The notes: generated by a model from the sequence alone, not told the origin. A stretch of 64,000 nucleotides of DNA from Alphaproteobacteria bacterium (GCA_009993885.1 JAACSN010000002.1:1-64000); one strand, 5' to 3'; shown: positions 37,424 to 46,390, counted from the stretch's first letter. Numbers and translations: made by a program.

Positions 37424-37462
37424 CCGTCTCTCTCTTGCTCACCTTTATTAGCGCACATATCC
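37424..37462 (+). repeat. 39-bp direct repeat, copy 1
   Basis: It begins CCGTCTCTCTCTTGCTCACC and ends TTAGCGCACATATCC. It matches 38599-type spacing partner at 38877-38915 with one mismatch (38 of 39). It lies 28 bases behind the rarA stop codon. Confidence 0.85.
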
Positions 37463-37619
37463 TCGGTAGACAACCAAAAATAACTACGCTATACATAATA
37501 AGAGGTTCCCTCTAATTAATAGATTCAATAAATTACGCGTCAAATTCATACACTTTTACTTTAAACATTAAAAAATAAACGGTTTCAGAGATTACTTAAG
37601 CATTATTTGGGTTAAAAGC

Positions 37620-38837
37620 ATGAAAAAATATATTTTGAATCACATAAAAATAGCCCTCATCGGCCTTTTTATTTTTTATCCACAAGGAGCTTTTTCCAGC
37701 GCAACGACAAGCGAAGCAGAAGACGACTACCTTTGCGTCGGCACACAAAGAGTCCGAATAGAACGCTTTGTGCAGACCATTTTTAGTCAGGCTTTTGATG
37801 ATGAGAAACGGGCACGGATTTTAGTTCAATTGAGTCGACAGGCAGAAACAAACACTTTGTATAAAAACCCCCATTTTCAAGCAGCATTAAAGAGCATGGA
37901 AGAAAAAGACAGGAATACTTTTATTTCAAGCCTCCCTTTTGATGAACAAAAAGTGCTCAAACCTCACCTGCATTGGTCTCTCCTGGCGTCACTCGGTCAA
38001 TCAGAACTAAGCAAAGCAGGAAAAAGTATCGTTGCGCCTCAAGAAGAAAATTTAGAAAACGTTGAAGACCTACTCTCTTCCTTAGATAATCCGTCTCTAC
38101 GCGCCTTTTTTGACACACTTTTTTCTCCGGATATTCTCCCTCCTCCGTCACACGACGCCTCGTTTTTGGAGCATTTTTTTTATCAGCAACGGGGAAAGGG
38201 AAAAATTCTATCGGATCAGCTGGCTATACTGTCTGCCTCTTTAGAAAAAGCAGAACCGTTCTCTACGAATTTCTATGACCTTACCGGCGCAGTCAATTTT
38301 CTGGGCAAAAGTCTTTATGCCGCTAACAATCAAAAAGACCACCTCCTTGAGGAATTTCCGGACGATCTCTTGTTTTGCTTTAGTCATGACCTTGCACACC
38401 TTGAGCTTACCTACTATTTCTTACGGAATGTTGCGGAACGCGAAAATCGAAAAGTAGACGCGCTAACCGACGAACTTGAAAGAGAAACCGACGATTCCAC
38501 CCGCCAAAAACACCTTAAAGCTCTCCTTAATACGACAATGCTCAAAAGAGAAATTGTGGCCGCATCGGCTTTTGTTTTAGGCGACTTTCTATCCCTTGAT
38601 GACAAAGAAGAAACATTTCTCTTAAATTACTACATCTTATTGGGGAATTTCTTCCAAGAGTATAATGAGTCAACAATAAATCCCCAAACTTCTTGGAAGC
38701 TCTTACCGACGTTTCATACAAAACTGTGCACACTCACATCCGGTCTTGGAATTATATCTCCCGACCTTTTAGATATGGGATTCCCCCTTAGTGACATTGA
38801 GAGCGACGGCTCTACTATTGGGGGACGGGACATATAA
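37620..38837 (+). CDS. Exported hypothetical protein, 405 aa
   Basis: ATG at 37620 with a weak AAAAG site. Signal peptide with hydrophobic I-A-L-I-G-L-F-I-F-Y-P-Q-G-A-F-S, then a long, mostly helical, charged protein: E-R-E-T-D-D-S-T-R-Q-K-H-L-K in the middle, few cysteines, no repeats. No domain recognised. The gene together with its flanks is bracketed by two copies of a 39-bp repeat (37424 and 38877), one in front and one 39 bases behind its stop, which suggests insertion or recombination. Base composition is similar to neighbours. Confidence 0.65.
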   Translation: MKKYILNHIKIALIGLFIFYPQGAFSSATTSEAEDDYLCVGTQRVRIERFVQTIFSQAFDDEKRARILVQLSRQAETNTLYKNPHFQAALKSMEEKDRNTFISSLPFDEQKVLKPHLHWSLLASLGQSELSKAGKSIVAPQEENLENVEDLLSSLDNPSLRAFFDTLFSPDILPPPSHDASFLEHFFYQQRGKGKILSDQLAILSASLEKAEPFSTNFYDLTGAVNFLGKSLYAANNQKDHLLEEFPDDLLFCFSHDLAHLELTYYFLRNVAERENRKVDALTDELERETDDSTRQKHLKALLNTTMLKREIVAASAFVLGDFLSLDDKEETFLLNYYILLGNFFQEYNESTINPQTSWKLLPTFHTKLCTLTSGLGIISPDLLDMGFPLSDIESDGSTIGGRDI

Positions 38838-38876
38838 TCTTTAAAACTATTACGACCCGAGAAAAAGCAACCGACG

Positions 38877-38915
38877 CCGTCCCTCTCTTGCTCACCTTTA
38901 TTAGCGCACATATCC
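38877..38915 (+). repeat. 39-bp direct repeat, copy 2
   Basis: It begins CCGTCCCTCTCTTGCTCACC and ends TTAGCGCACATATCC; the only difference from the copy at 37424-37462 is C for T at the sixth position. The distance between copies is 1453 bp, start to start. Confidence 0.85.
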
Positions 38916-38991
38916 CGTAGAATCATTCCCCAAGAAATCCATTTTTAAACAGAACCTCCAATGACAGGCTCCTATTATTTAGGCACCCATA

Positions 38992-39118
38992 GGGGCGTGC
39001 AGTTTTTGCAAGGGGCAGGTGCGGTTTTTGCATTTGCATTTTTGCCAAACAGTCCCTATATATAAAACAATCATCAACAATAAAATGCCTTTTTGGCATA
39101 TTTTGCATCTTTAGATGC
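38992..39118 (+). promoter_or_regulatory. Repeat-rich structured leader of the lipase-like gene
   Basis: This gene-free stretch holds two near-copies of GGGGC...GTTTTTGCA (38992-39010 and 39012-39032). ATGCC-TTTTT-GGCAT (39085-39099) and GCATCT-TT-AGATGC (39105-39118) follow. The GGCAT at 39095 can pair with ATGCC on either side (39085 or 39115), so two exclusive folds are possible just upstream of the AAAGGA site. Regulatory role is inferred. Confidence 0.4.
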
Positions 39119-39142
39119 CTCATTTATTAAAGGACAACACTT

Positions 39143-40498
39143 ATGAAGAGAACCCGTTTAATTGCTTTTTTGTTTGGTTCAACAGCCCTTGCAACCTCTA
39201 TGAGTTTTTTACCTTTGGCTGATGCTCATGCACTTACAACCCTCCAAACCGAGTCCCTAGAGATTACTCAAGGGTATACTTCGCTAAAAAGTTCCGTCTA
39301 TTCTGTTGATTCTATTTATGATTCTCAAACCCTAAAGGTTAACCCTATTGCGGTTGCTAAAATTCCCGAGGTAAACCCCGATCTGCTTGTTAGTAGAGTC
39401 GCCGGTGGTTTTGAACCTTTTGTCGATTACTCTTCAGATGAAGAAACAACCGATATAGAGGGCGAGGAATACCAAGTTGTGAATAAAGGTGCTTACCTAC
39501 CGCGTTCCGATTCCGATCTGGATCTTAGAAAGAATCCTGATGCAAAGGTAGGTGTTTTCACAACCAAAGACCTTCGTAATGCCGCTCGTCACGTCCAAGC
39601 CGTTTATGATTATGTAAATCCTGATGAAAATGAAGACATTAAAAAGTTTAAAGCCGAGGGATCAACAGTAAGTTTTGTCAAAAAACTTAAAAAGGAAGTC
39701 ACTTGGACGGAAACCGCTTTTGAAAATCAAGACACAGCGCTTTTTGTAACGCAAGAAGACGGAACAGCCGTTTTATCTTTCAAGGGAAGCGATCGCTTAC
39801 ATACATGGGTTTCAGATTTTGATTCTTTGATGACAAATCATAAAGATGGCGGACGCTATCACAATGGTTTCCTTAAAATGTACCAAGAGATGGAAACTTC
39901 TCTTTGGAATCACATTATGAACTTTGCAGAAAAAAACTCTTACTCCATCGAAGAAGCCCTCAACAACTTAACCGTCGCAGGACATAGCCGAGGCTCCGGT
40001 GCGGCTCAAGTTTTTGCAGACATCGCCCGTCGTAAATTCGGCGTTGCCGTAAAAACAATTCTTTTTGCAGCGCCCCGTGCCCTTCATAAGCACACGGCAG
40101 CAGAATACAATGACAAAGCGAAAGATAAGACGTTGAATTTTGCCCAAGCAAAAGATCCCGTCTATTACGCAGCTCTTTCAGCTTTTAACGGCGGAGCTCA
40201 TGTCGGCAATAAAGTCTTCACAGCCCTTGATAAAAATATATGGGCACACGCGATGGACGGTTATCGGAATATGGGCAACATGATGCATATTTTTGAAGAG
40301 GTTGTTGAAAACCCGGGCAAAGAAAATCAAACAAAATATGGCTTTAAAGCGCATGAAGAAGCACCTCGTGATCTTGCATCGGAAAAAGATCATTCAATTC
40401 AAGCTTATGCCGAATCTGCTATTTCCGGTGTAAAAAGTATTGCAAATACAATCGCCTCTCCTTTCAAAAAAACTTGGGGTTGGTTGACAGGTAAGTAA
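39143..40498 (+). CDS. Exported lipase-like (class 3) alpha/beta hydrolase
   Basis: 451 aa, ATG after AAAGGACAACACTT. Signal peptide ends near A-D-A-H-A. The hydrolase core starts around residue 200 with A-V-L-S-F-K-G-S-D, continues with H-N-G-F-L-K-M-Y, the nucleophile motif V-A-G-H-S-R-G-S (Ser282), Asp338 in A-K-D-P-V, and His353 in G-A-H-V-G. These are the family positions of the Ser-Asp-His triad of lipase class 3 enzymes, so activity on lipid or another ester is plausible. The N-terminal 190 residues are unique and the C-terminus has a helical tail (I-A-S-P-F-K-K-T-W-G-W). A secreted phospholipase would suit a host-associated bacterium. Confidence 0.75.
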   Translation: MKRTRLIAFLFGSTALATSMSFLPLADAHALTTLQTESLEITQGYTSLKSSVYSVDSIYDSQTLKVNPIAVAKIPEVNPDLLVSRVAGGFEPFVDYSSDEETTDIEGEEYQVVNKGAYLPRSDSDLDLRKNPDAKVGVFTTKDLRNAARHVQAVYDYVNPDENEDIKKFKAEGSTVSFVKKLKKEVTWTETAFENQDTALFVTQEDGTAVLSFKGSDRLHTWVSDFDSLMTNHKDGGRYHNGFLKMYQEMETSLWNHIMNFAEKNSYSIEEALNNLTVAGHSRGSGAAQVFADIARRKFGVAVKTILFAAPRALHKHTAAEYNDKAKDKTLNFAQAKDPVYYAALSAFNGGAHVGNKVFTALDKNIWAHAMDGYRNMGNMMHIFEEVVENPGKENQTKYGFKAHEEAPRDLASEKDHSIQAYAESAISGVKSIANTIASPFKKTWGWLTGK

Positions 40499-40527
40499 AC
40501 AAAACTTTTTTATCACAAGAAAATAAT

Positions 40528-40562
40528 AAAAGAGGTACCTTTTCTTAAGGTGCCTCTTTTTT
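40528..40562 (+). terminator. Rho-independent terminator after the lipase-like gene
   Basis: AAAGAGGTACCTT, short loop, AAGGTGCCTCTTT with one G-T pair, then TTT. A strong 13-bp stem about 30 bases after the stop. Confidence 0.85.
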
Positions 40563-40659
40563 GCGTTTGATCATTCTGTAAAGATCTCTGATCTTGTAAA
40601 AGGTGTTTATACCCTTTATCCTTTTCTTAAAAGAACTTTCATAAGGTATTTATCCGACC

Positions 40660-41790
40660 ATGAATTTTGCCCAACAAGCCTACCTTGGATTCTGCCAAGT
40701 TTTTGATCTTACCCTCAATAAAATGTTAATCATTTCACTCATTTTGGCCGTTGGCTTTTTCGCACGCAACCTTTTTTCAAAGGGCGTGATGATCGTTATT
40801 AAGAAATTCACCGAACATAATCAAAGCGCCATAAGAGAAGACTACCTCATCAATTTGATGAAACCCATTAGCCTTACTTTTGTCATTGGCGCTTTTCACC
40901 TGGCCGGACTTGTGGCAGAGTTCCCTATGATGGTGGCTCTCTTCTATCAGAGTCTCCTCAAAACGGCGATCACTTTTGCGTTTTTCTGGGGTGTTTTCTC
41001 CCTTATTAAACCTCTGTCTCTCCTGACCGGAAAAACACAAAAAGGGAATCTTAGCGAAGAAATTCGAGAGCTTATATCTAACCTGCTTGAAATTATCGTG
41101 GTCATTTTAGGTATTCTCTCCGTCATGCAAATCTGGGGCGTTGATGTTGCTGCCTTTCTGGCCGGCCTCGGTATCTTAGGGATGGCCATTGGTTTTGCAG
41201 CCCAAGATACCATTAAAAACTTTTTTGGCTGCATTGCCCTTTTGATGGATCAAACCTTCCAAAAAGGTCACTGGATTAAAACAGATAGCGTTGAAGGAAC
41301 GGTCGAGCATATCGGTTTTAGAACAACGGCCATTCGTCAATTTGACAAAGCCCTTGTGCATATTCCCAATGCTCAATTAGCAGATGCTGCCGTGATCAAC
41401 TTTGCCAAGATGACAAACCGGCGGGTTCGATGGACCCTTGGTGTAACTTATGATACGCCCTCAGCGACCCTAGAGAAAATTGTTGTACGCATCCGCGAGT
41501 TTCTCGAGGCCCATCCAAAAATTGAAACCGATCCCAAAAAAGTAACAACTCTTATCAATCTTGAAAAGTTTAATGATTCTTCCATTGATATTTTTTGTTA
41601 TTTCTTTACGAAAACCATTAAGTGGAAAGAATATATGGACGTTAAAGAAGAATGCGTTCTTGCGTTTAAACGCATTGTTGAAGAAGAAGGAAGTAGCTTT
41701 GCTTTCCCAAGCCAAAGCGTCTATATTGAATCTATCAAAGGATTGCCGGAAAACAGCGACACACCTTTACTCAAAAAAAGCAAAGCCTAA
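40660..41790 (+). CDS. Small-conductance mechanosensitive channel, MscS family
   Basis: 376 aa. Releases solutes on osmotic downshock. Three N-terminal hydrophobic segments (from L-I-I-S-L-I-L-A-V-G-F-F) precede the pore helix G-L-G-I-L-G-M-A-I-G-F-A-A-Q-D-T-I-K-N-F-F-G. The beta domain follows with G-H-W-I-K and G-T-V-E-H-I-G-F-R-T-T-A-I-R, then the alpha/beta C-terminal vestibule. One or two extra helices compared with E. coli MscS. The asparagine-synthetase-like gene follows after 38 bp and may be co-transcribed. Confidence 0.92.
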   Translation: MNFAQQAYLGFCQVFDLTLNKMLIISLILAVGFFARNLFSKGVMIVIKKFTEHNQSAIREDYLINLMKPISLTFVIGAFHLAGLVAEFPMMVALFYQSLLKTAITFAFFWGVFSLIKPLSLLTGKTQKGNLSEEIRELISNLLEIIVVILGILSVMQIWGVDVAAFLAGLGILGMAIGFAAQDTIKNFFGCIALLMDQTFQKGHWIKTDSVEGTVEHIGFRTTAIRQFDKALVHIPNAQLADAAVINFAKMTNRRVRWTLGVTYDTPSATLEKIVVRIREFLEAHPKIETDPKKVTTLINLEKFNDSSIDIFCYFFTKTIKWKEYMDVKEECVLAFKRIVEEEGSSFAFPSQSVYIESIKGLPENSDTPLLKKSKA

Positions 41791-41828
41791 AGGCTTTTTA
41801 AAGCGACTTAAACGGGAGTAAACAAAAC

Positions 41829-43574
41829 ATGTCTGGCATTGCCGGTGTTTTAACAGTTGACGGCTCTGAGCCCCCTGAAGACCTCTTACACGCTCTAAGC
41901 GCAATGCTCTTGGTGCGAGGTAGAGACGATCAAGGCATCACAATTCAAAACGGATTAGGGCTTGTGCATCGACGCCTTTCCCTTGCGCCCCTTGATGCAG
42001 GCCATCAACCGTTGTGTAATGAATCAAAACTAACGCTTGTTACAGACTGCCGCCTCTTAAATACTCAAGCTATACGAGAGCGCTTTGCAGCTTCTTATAG
42101 ATTTTCAACAACTCTTGAGAGTGAAACTATTTTCCCCCTCTATGAGAAATACGGAGCCGAATTCACCCATCACCTTTTGGGTATGTATGCCATTGCCCTC
42201 TACGACGGCCACGCCGACGAACTCATTTTGACAAGGGATCCTACAGGCATAAAACCCCTCTACTATTTTTCAGACGATACCTATTTCATTTTTGCCTCTG
42301 AAATTAAAGTCCTCTTAAACCTAGAGCGAATTCGCCCTGACATTGATCGCCAAGCTCGCAAAGAATCCCTTCAATATGGAACGGCTGTCGGGGAAAAGAC
42401 GATTATCCATGGCATAAAAACAATTTTGCCGGGACAAACTCTTATCATTCAAAGGGGAAAGATTTTAAAAACCTTCCAAGATCGCCCCTTCGACAACTTA
42501 AGGCCCAACAAGCTTTCTTTAAAAAATGCCTTCGAAGAAATTCCTGCAGCCCTTTGCGAAGCCCTAGCTGAACTTGACGAGCCGAAACAAAAGACCGCCT
42601 GCTCCCTTGAACGCCCCGGGGATTATCTTTTAGCCGATACATTAGATAAATGTTACGGCAAACGAACTCATTGTTTTAGCCTTCTTTTAGACGGAGAAAG
42701 TGAGGACGGAGAACACCGCTTTAAAACAGAGAGTTTAAGGGAGATCGCTTTTAATGAACATGATTTTTGGCGCACCCTGCCCTTTGTTGCTGCAACCCTT
42801 GATTCTCCTTGCAATATTCCGGAGCACGCGTTGACCTATTTTTTAGCAAAACAACTTAAAACCGACTACACTCTCCTTTTCTCAGCCCTTGGAACCAAAG
42901 TCTTAAATGCAGACATTCCGTTTTTTAAAAAGGCAAAACAATTCAAACTTCTGGGCGGAAGAGCTCTTCCAAGGCGGGGTATCTTTCAACACATCCGTGA
43001 TTCCCCTCTCTTTTTAAATGACTGGAACGCAGACATTAACAAGGCGCTGCTAGACTTAGAAAAGCATACCGAATTCTCGCGCCTCCAAAAAAGCCAAGTC
43101 CTTGAATACGAAAATCGCTTTGTCACGCAAAACTTAGCCGGCTTTGAAAGAGTAACAACCTGCCACGGCCTCGAAGCAAGGTTTCCTTTCTTAGATCCCA
43201 AGGTACGTTATGCTCTCATGGGGCTTAGTGACTCTTTAAAAATTCACCACGGCCAAACCGGATTTGCCTTTTATGAACTTCTGCGCCATAAATTTCCAAC
43301 GCTTAATTTATCCGGCCTTTGTCATTTCAAACGTGCAAAACTCAATCAATGGCTTCGCAATAAAGCCTCAAGATTATCTGCCCTTGTAGCCCATCAAGAA
43401 GAGATTGAAGCCATTTTCTCACGGGACTTTGTAAGGGATGCCTTTTCCTGTAAAGATCATAATTACACACAAGCCGCTTGGACGCTTTTGATGTACGCTC
43501 TATGGCACCAAGCCCATATCAAAAACATTAAACCCATCCCCGACACCCTCAGCTTTCTATCGGCAAAAAATTAG
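41829..43574 (+). CDS. Asparagine synthetase (AsnB)-like protein lacking catalytic residues
   Basis: 581 aa, ATG after GGGAG. The fold is that of glutamine-hydrolysing asparagine synthetase: G-I-A-G-V-L at the start, R-D-P-T-G-I-K-P-L-Y-Y and F-A-S-E-I-K-V-L-L in the glutaminase half, L-P-G-Q-T-L at the junction and a full C-terminal half. But the N-terminal nucleophile Cys2 is Ser (M-S-G-I-A-G; codon TCT 41832-41834), HRGPD is V-R-G-R-D, and the N-G-E-x-Y-N motif is D-C-R-L-L-N. The S-G-G-x-D-S ATP loop is replaced by the region around C-S-L-E-R-P-G-D-Y, and the late G-E-G-x-D-E by S-A-L-G-T-K. The frame is intact. I read it as a pseudoenzyme, not a decayed gene. Confidence 0.85.
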   Translation: MSGIAGVLTVDGSEPPEDLLHALSAMLLVRGRDDQGITIQNGLGLVHRRLSLAPLDAGHQPLCNESKLTLVTDCRLLNTQAIRERFAASYRFSTTLESETIFPLYEKYGAEFTHHLLGMYAIALYDGHADELILTRDPTGIKPLYYFSDDTYFIFASEIKVLLNLERIRPDIDRQARKESLQYGTAVGEKTIIHGIKTILPGQTLIIQRGKILKTFQDRPFDNLRPNKLSLKNAFEEIPAALCEALAELDEPKQKTACSLERPGDYLLADTLDKCYGKRTHCFSLLLDGESEDGEHRFKTESLREIAFNEHDFWRTLPFVAATLDSPCNIPEHALTYFLAKQLKTDYTLLFSALGTKVLNADIPFFKKAKQFKLLGGRALPRRGIFQHIRDSPLFLNDWNADINKALLDLEKHTEFSRLQKSQVLEYENRFVTQNLAGFERVTTCHGLEARFPFLDPKVRYALMGLSDSLKIHHGQTGFAFYELLRHKFPTLNLSGLCHFKRAKLNQWLRNKASRLSALVAHQEEIEAIFSRDFVRDAFSCKDHNYTQAAWTLLMYALWHQAHIKNIKPIPDTLSFLSAKN

Positions 43575-43807
43575 GAAACAATTATTTTTTGCGCTTATTT
43601 TCTACACAGACCGGTTATTATTATCCCTCTCTCCCTTGAAAAGATTGGCTCATTTTGATATTTTTAATCCCTGTTACCAAAATTTAATACCGCCGCCCCT
43701 ATAAAAATAGGACGGTTATTTGATTGTTAACCTTTTGGGTGTATACTGTAATTAGGATACAAAATTGTGTCCAAGCCTTTCAAAACACATAAAAAAAGGA
43801 GTCCCAT

Positions 43808-44380
43808 ATGACAATTCAAATTACAGGTCGTCATATTGATATTAGCGATTCATTTCGCCAATCCGTTGAGTCCGGGTTAGAAGAACTCACCTCAAAGCAT
43901 AATATAAGCCCCCTTGAAACTTCTATTACATTAACGAAGCAAGGGCCGTCATTTGCTGCAGATATCAATGCTCATCTTGCTCGAGGATTAAACTTGCGCT
44001 CCCGCGGAGAGGGAGGCGATGCTTATTCTTGTTTCCAAAACGCTCTTGATAAACTACGTACCCGTGTACGCCGTCATAAAAACTGGGTTGACGATCACCA
44101 TAAACATCATGACATCCACTTTGAAGAAGTATCCTCTTATGTCATGAATGCCGACGCCCCGACAAACGGTTATGTTGCTGAAAAAGAACTTTCACCTGCG
44201 ATCATTGCAGAAACAAAAACGGACGTGCCGACGTTAAGCGTTGGAGAAGCAGTAACACGCTTTGACCTCAGCGAGGAAGGCGCCTATGTTTTTCGCAATA
44301 TAAAAAATAACGCCATTAACGTGGTTTACCGCAGAAGCGACGGAAATATTGGCTGGATTGACTTACACTGCAAAAATTAA
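43808..44380 (+). CDS. hpf: Ribosome hibernation promoting factor, long form
   Basis: 190 aa, ATG after AAAGGAG. It inactivates ribosomes in stationary phase, the long form by pairing 70S particles. N-terminal M-T-I-Q-I-T-G-R-H-I-D-I-S-D-S and the A-Y-S-C-F-Q-N-A-L-D-K-L-R-T-R-V-R-R-H-K signature are kept. The C-terminal domain has L-S-V-G-E-A-V-T-R-F-D-L-S and N-V-V-Y-R-R-x-D-G-N-I-G-W-I-D, the dimerising part. Followed by a bidirectional terminator. Confidence 0.93.
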   Translation: MTIQITGRHIDISDSFRQSVESGLEELTSKHNISPLETSITLTKQGPSFAADINAHLARGLNLRSRGEGGDAYSCFQNALDKLRTRVRRHKNWVDDHHKHHDIHFEEVSSYVMNADAPTNGYVAEKELSPAIIAETKTDVPTLSVGEAVTRFDLSEEGAYVFRNIKNNAINVVYRRSDGNIGWIDLHCKN

Positions 44381-44482
44381 GACCTCTTGTGACCGGTTGG
44401 ATTTTGTTTACACAAGACTCTGCCGGCTATAGGTCAGAAACACAAAAAAGAATGTAAATTCAGAGTAGTCATTAAAAAATAA

Positions 44483-44506
44483 ACGGACCTTTAAAAGGTC
44501 CGTTTT
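44483..44506. terminator. Bidirectional terminator between hpf and rplI
   Basis: ACGGACCTTT and AAAGGTCCGT form a 10-bp stem with almost no loop, flanked by TTTT on the right and A-rich sequence on the left, so it can serve both convergent genes. Confidence 0.8.
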
Positions 44507-44578
44507 CGTATTTATTAAATAAGTCTATTTCAAAAACTTCGGGCGTTATTTCTACGCCCCTAGGAAAGGGATTTGAGA

Positions 44579-45115
44579 CTATTCGGGTGAGACTTCTTCT
44601 GCAACATCACCTTCTTTTTGAGCGCTGTTACTTTCTTTTTTATCAGCCTTTAATTGAAGCTTTGCTTCTTCAGAAGTCATGGCAACGTTCACAACGACGG
44701 AGGCGGAAAGCTCAGGGTGCAGTTGAATAGAAACGGTATGAATACCAATGTGTTTAACAGGCTCGGCAATTTGCACTTGACTTTTAGAAATTGAAAAACC
44801 TGCTTCGCTTACAGCTTGTGCAATATCTTTGCGACGAATAGACCCGTAAAGATTCCCCGTGTCACCGGCAGGACGGATAAATTCAACAACAAGGCCTTCC
44901 ATTTTCTTAGCAATACTTTGAGCTTCATCAAGCTTCTTGATGTTATCAGCTTCAAATTGCTTTTTCATTGCTTCAAAATGAGCAATACGATCTTTTGTTG
45001 CCCGATCTGCAAATCCCTTAGGGATCAGATGATTGCGAGCATAGCCCGGTTTTACAGTGACAATTTCACCCATATGACCAAGTTTCTCAACCCGTTGTAA
45101 TAAAATAACTTCCAT
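44579..45115 (-). CDS. rplI: Ribosomal protein bL9
   Basis: 178 aa, ATG after AAAAGGAG. N-terminal M-E-V-I-L-L-Q-R-V-E-K-L-G-H-M-G and V-K-P-G-Y-A-R-N-H-L-I-P-K-G-F-A are the bL9 signature. The long connecting helix and C-terminal domain (G-N-L-Y-G-S-I-R-R-K-D-I) follow. It has a 25-residue charged extension (K-A-D-K-K-E-S...S-P-E), common in alphaproteobacteria. Last gene of rpsF-rpsR-DUF2232-rplI. Confidence 0.97.
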   Translation of the reverse strand: MEVILLQRVEKLGHMGEIVTVKPGYARNHLIPKGFADRATKDRIAHFEAMKKQFEADNIKKLDEAQSIAKKMEGLVVEFIRPAGDTGNLYGSIRRKDIAQAVSEAGFSISKSQVQIAEPVKHIGIHTVSIQLHPELSASVVVNVAMTSEEAKLQLKADKKESNSAQKEGDVAEEVSPE

Positions 45116-45118
45116 GAG

Positions 45119-46087
45119 TTACTCCTTTTCGTTTCTCTGTGTCAAACGTGTCCGAAGATCCAACCAAGGCTCTAGCAAACCCGCTAAAATTAAAATAAGT
45201 AAAGTCCATCCAAAAACTAGCACGAAACCGTAGAAAATAACAAGAAGCATCTGTGTATTTTTTTGTTTTTTTGCAAAGGTCGTCACAACGGAAAGGCCCT
45301 GAAGGGTAAAAAGCGCGACAAGGGGGGCTAGTAAATTGCCAAAAACAGGTTGAAACACAGACGTTTCCAATTGCAAGACAAGAGCCCATGCCAGACCAAC
45401 CCCCGCAAAAGCCTTCCAACACCACCACGGCAGGTAAAGTTCCGAGAGGAGCAAAAGCGGTCGAGGAAAAGCAACTTTGTGAGCCTTAAACCATTTGGGG
45501 GTTAAAGAAGTCGCAACGGCAACCATAAAGACAAACACAGCCATGCTAATCCCCGGAATATAGGGCCATAATAACTTCAAATAGGTTGTCAAAAAAATAA
45601 CCTGATCCTGTGCTTCAAGAGGGGCTTGTTTTAAACCGCTGCTTAATGTCTCGAAGTTTTTTTCACCAATGCCGAAAAAATGCCACACAAGCATTAGGAC
45701 AACGGTCGAGGCTAAGGCATAAATACCAAGAATTCCTACAAGTCGCTCTAGGGGATACCAAATTTTTTTGCCTTTTTCACTATAATGTTGTCGAGCAAAA
45801 TAAGGCAACACAAGCCCCGGCACTCCAACATAAAGGGCATAGTTCAAGGCATTCTCAATGCTTAGAAAAAGAGCAACCGTCAGCAAGGCAATACCAAAAG
45901 CCGTCGCAAGATGTTTGGGTGCCGAGGTCATCAACCCAAGGGTAAACAAAGGAATAATAGAGAAAACGGTCGCAAGGTCACCCATAAGGCGCCATAGAAA
46001 AGAAAAAAGGAGGGCACTAAAGAGCCCTCCGAGAAGCGGATGAGAAAAGCGCTGATTTTTTGTGAACTTAAACACTTTTTGCAGCAC
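45119..46087 (-). CDS. DUF2232 membrane protein
   Basis: 322 aa, GTG start close behind AGGGAAG. About eight hydrophobic helices (F-S-I-I-P-L-F-T-L-G-L, V-F-V-F-M-V-A-V-A and others) and G-L-S-V-V near the last loop. DUF2232 proteins are inner-membrane proteins of unknown function, and in alphaproteobacteria they commonly lie between rpsR and rplI as here. Three bases separate it from rplI, so translation is probably coupled. Function unknown. Confidence 0.8.
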   Translation of the reverse strand: MLQKVFKFTKNQRFSHPLLGGLFSALLFSFLWRLMGDLATVFSIIPLFTLGLMTSAPKHLATAFGIALLTVALFLSIENALNYALYVGVPGLVLPYFARQHYSEKGKKIWYPLERLVGILGIYALASTVVLMLVWHFFGIGEKNFETLSSGLKQAPLEAQDQVIFLTTYLKLLWPYIPGISMAVFVFMVAVATSLTPKWFKAHKVAFPRPLLLLSELYLPWWCWKAFAGVGLAWALVLQLETSVFQPVFGNLLAPLVALFTLQGLSVVTTFAKKQKNTQMLLVIFYGFVLVFGWTLLILILAGLLEPWLDLRTRLTQRNEKE

Positions 46088-46103
46088 CTTCCCTCTTATC
46101 TTT

Positions 46104-46376
46104 TTATTTAACGGTATAAGGTAGCAAAGCTAAAAAGCGTGCCCGCTTAATGGCCGTTGCAAGAGCCCGTTGATGTTTTGCAGAAACAGCTGTGATACGG
46201 CGTGGAATAATACGCCCTCGTTCAGAAATATATTTTTGCAACAATTTGATATCTTTGTAATCAATTTCTTGTGCGCCTTCCCCACTAAAAGGGCAGGTTT
46301 TTTTACGCTTAAAAAAGTGACGACGTTCTCCGGAAGCATCTCCGGAACGTTCAGAGCGATCGTGACGTTCAGACAT
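46104..46376 (-). CDS. rpsR: Ribosomal protein bS18
   Basis: 90 aa, ATG after [39 protein letters not shown] and K-H-Q-R-A-L-A[14 protein letters not shown] identify it. The N-terminus is a hydrophilic Arg/Ser-rich extension. It pairs with bS6, encoded just upstream. Confidence 0.97.
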   Translation of the reverse strand: MSERHDRSERSGDASGERRHFFKRKKTCPFSGEGAQEIDYKDIKLLQKYISERGRIIPRRITAVSAKHQRALATAIKRARFLALLPYTVK

Positions 46377-46390
46377 TTTAAATTCCTTTC

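Noticed and set aside
39000-39060. TTTTTGCA repeats as a CRISPR array
   Set aside because: Units are short, irregular and without unique spacers of constant length.
38923-39123. Minus-strand frame of 66 codons over the leader of the lipase-like gene
   Set aside because: Composed of low-complexity repeats; no ribosome binding site; better explained as structured leader of the plus-strand gene.
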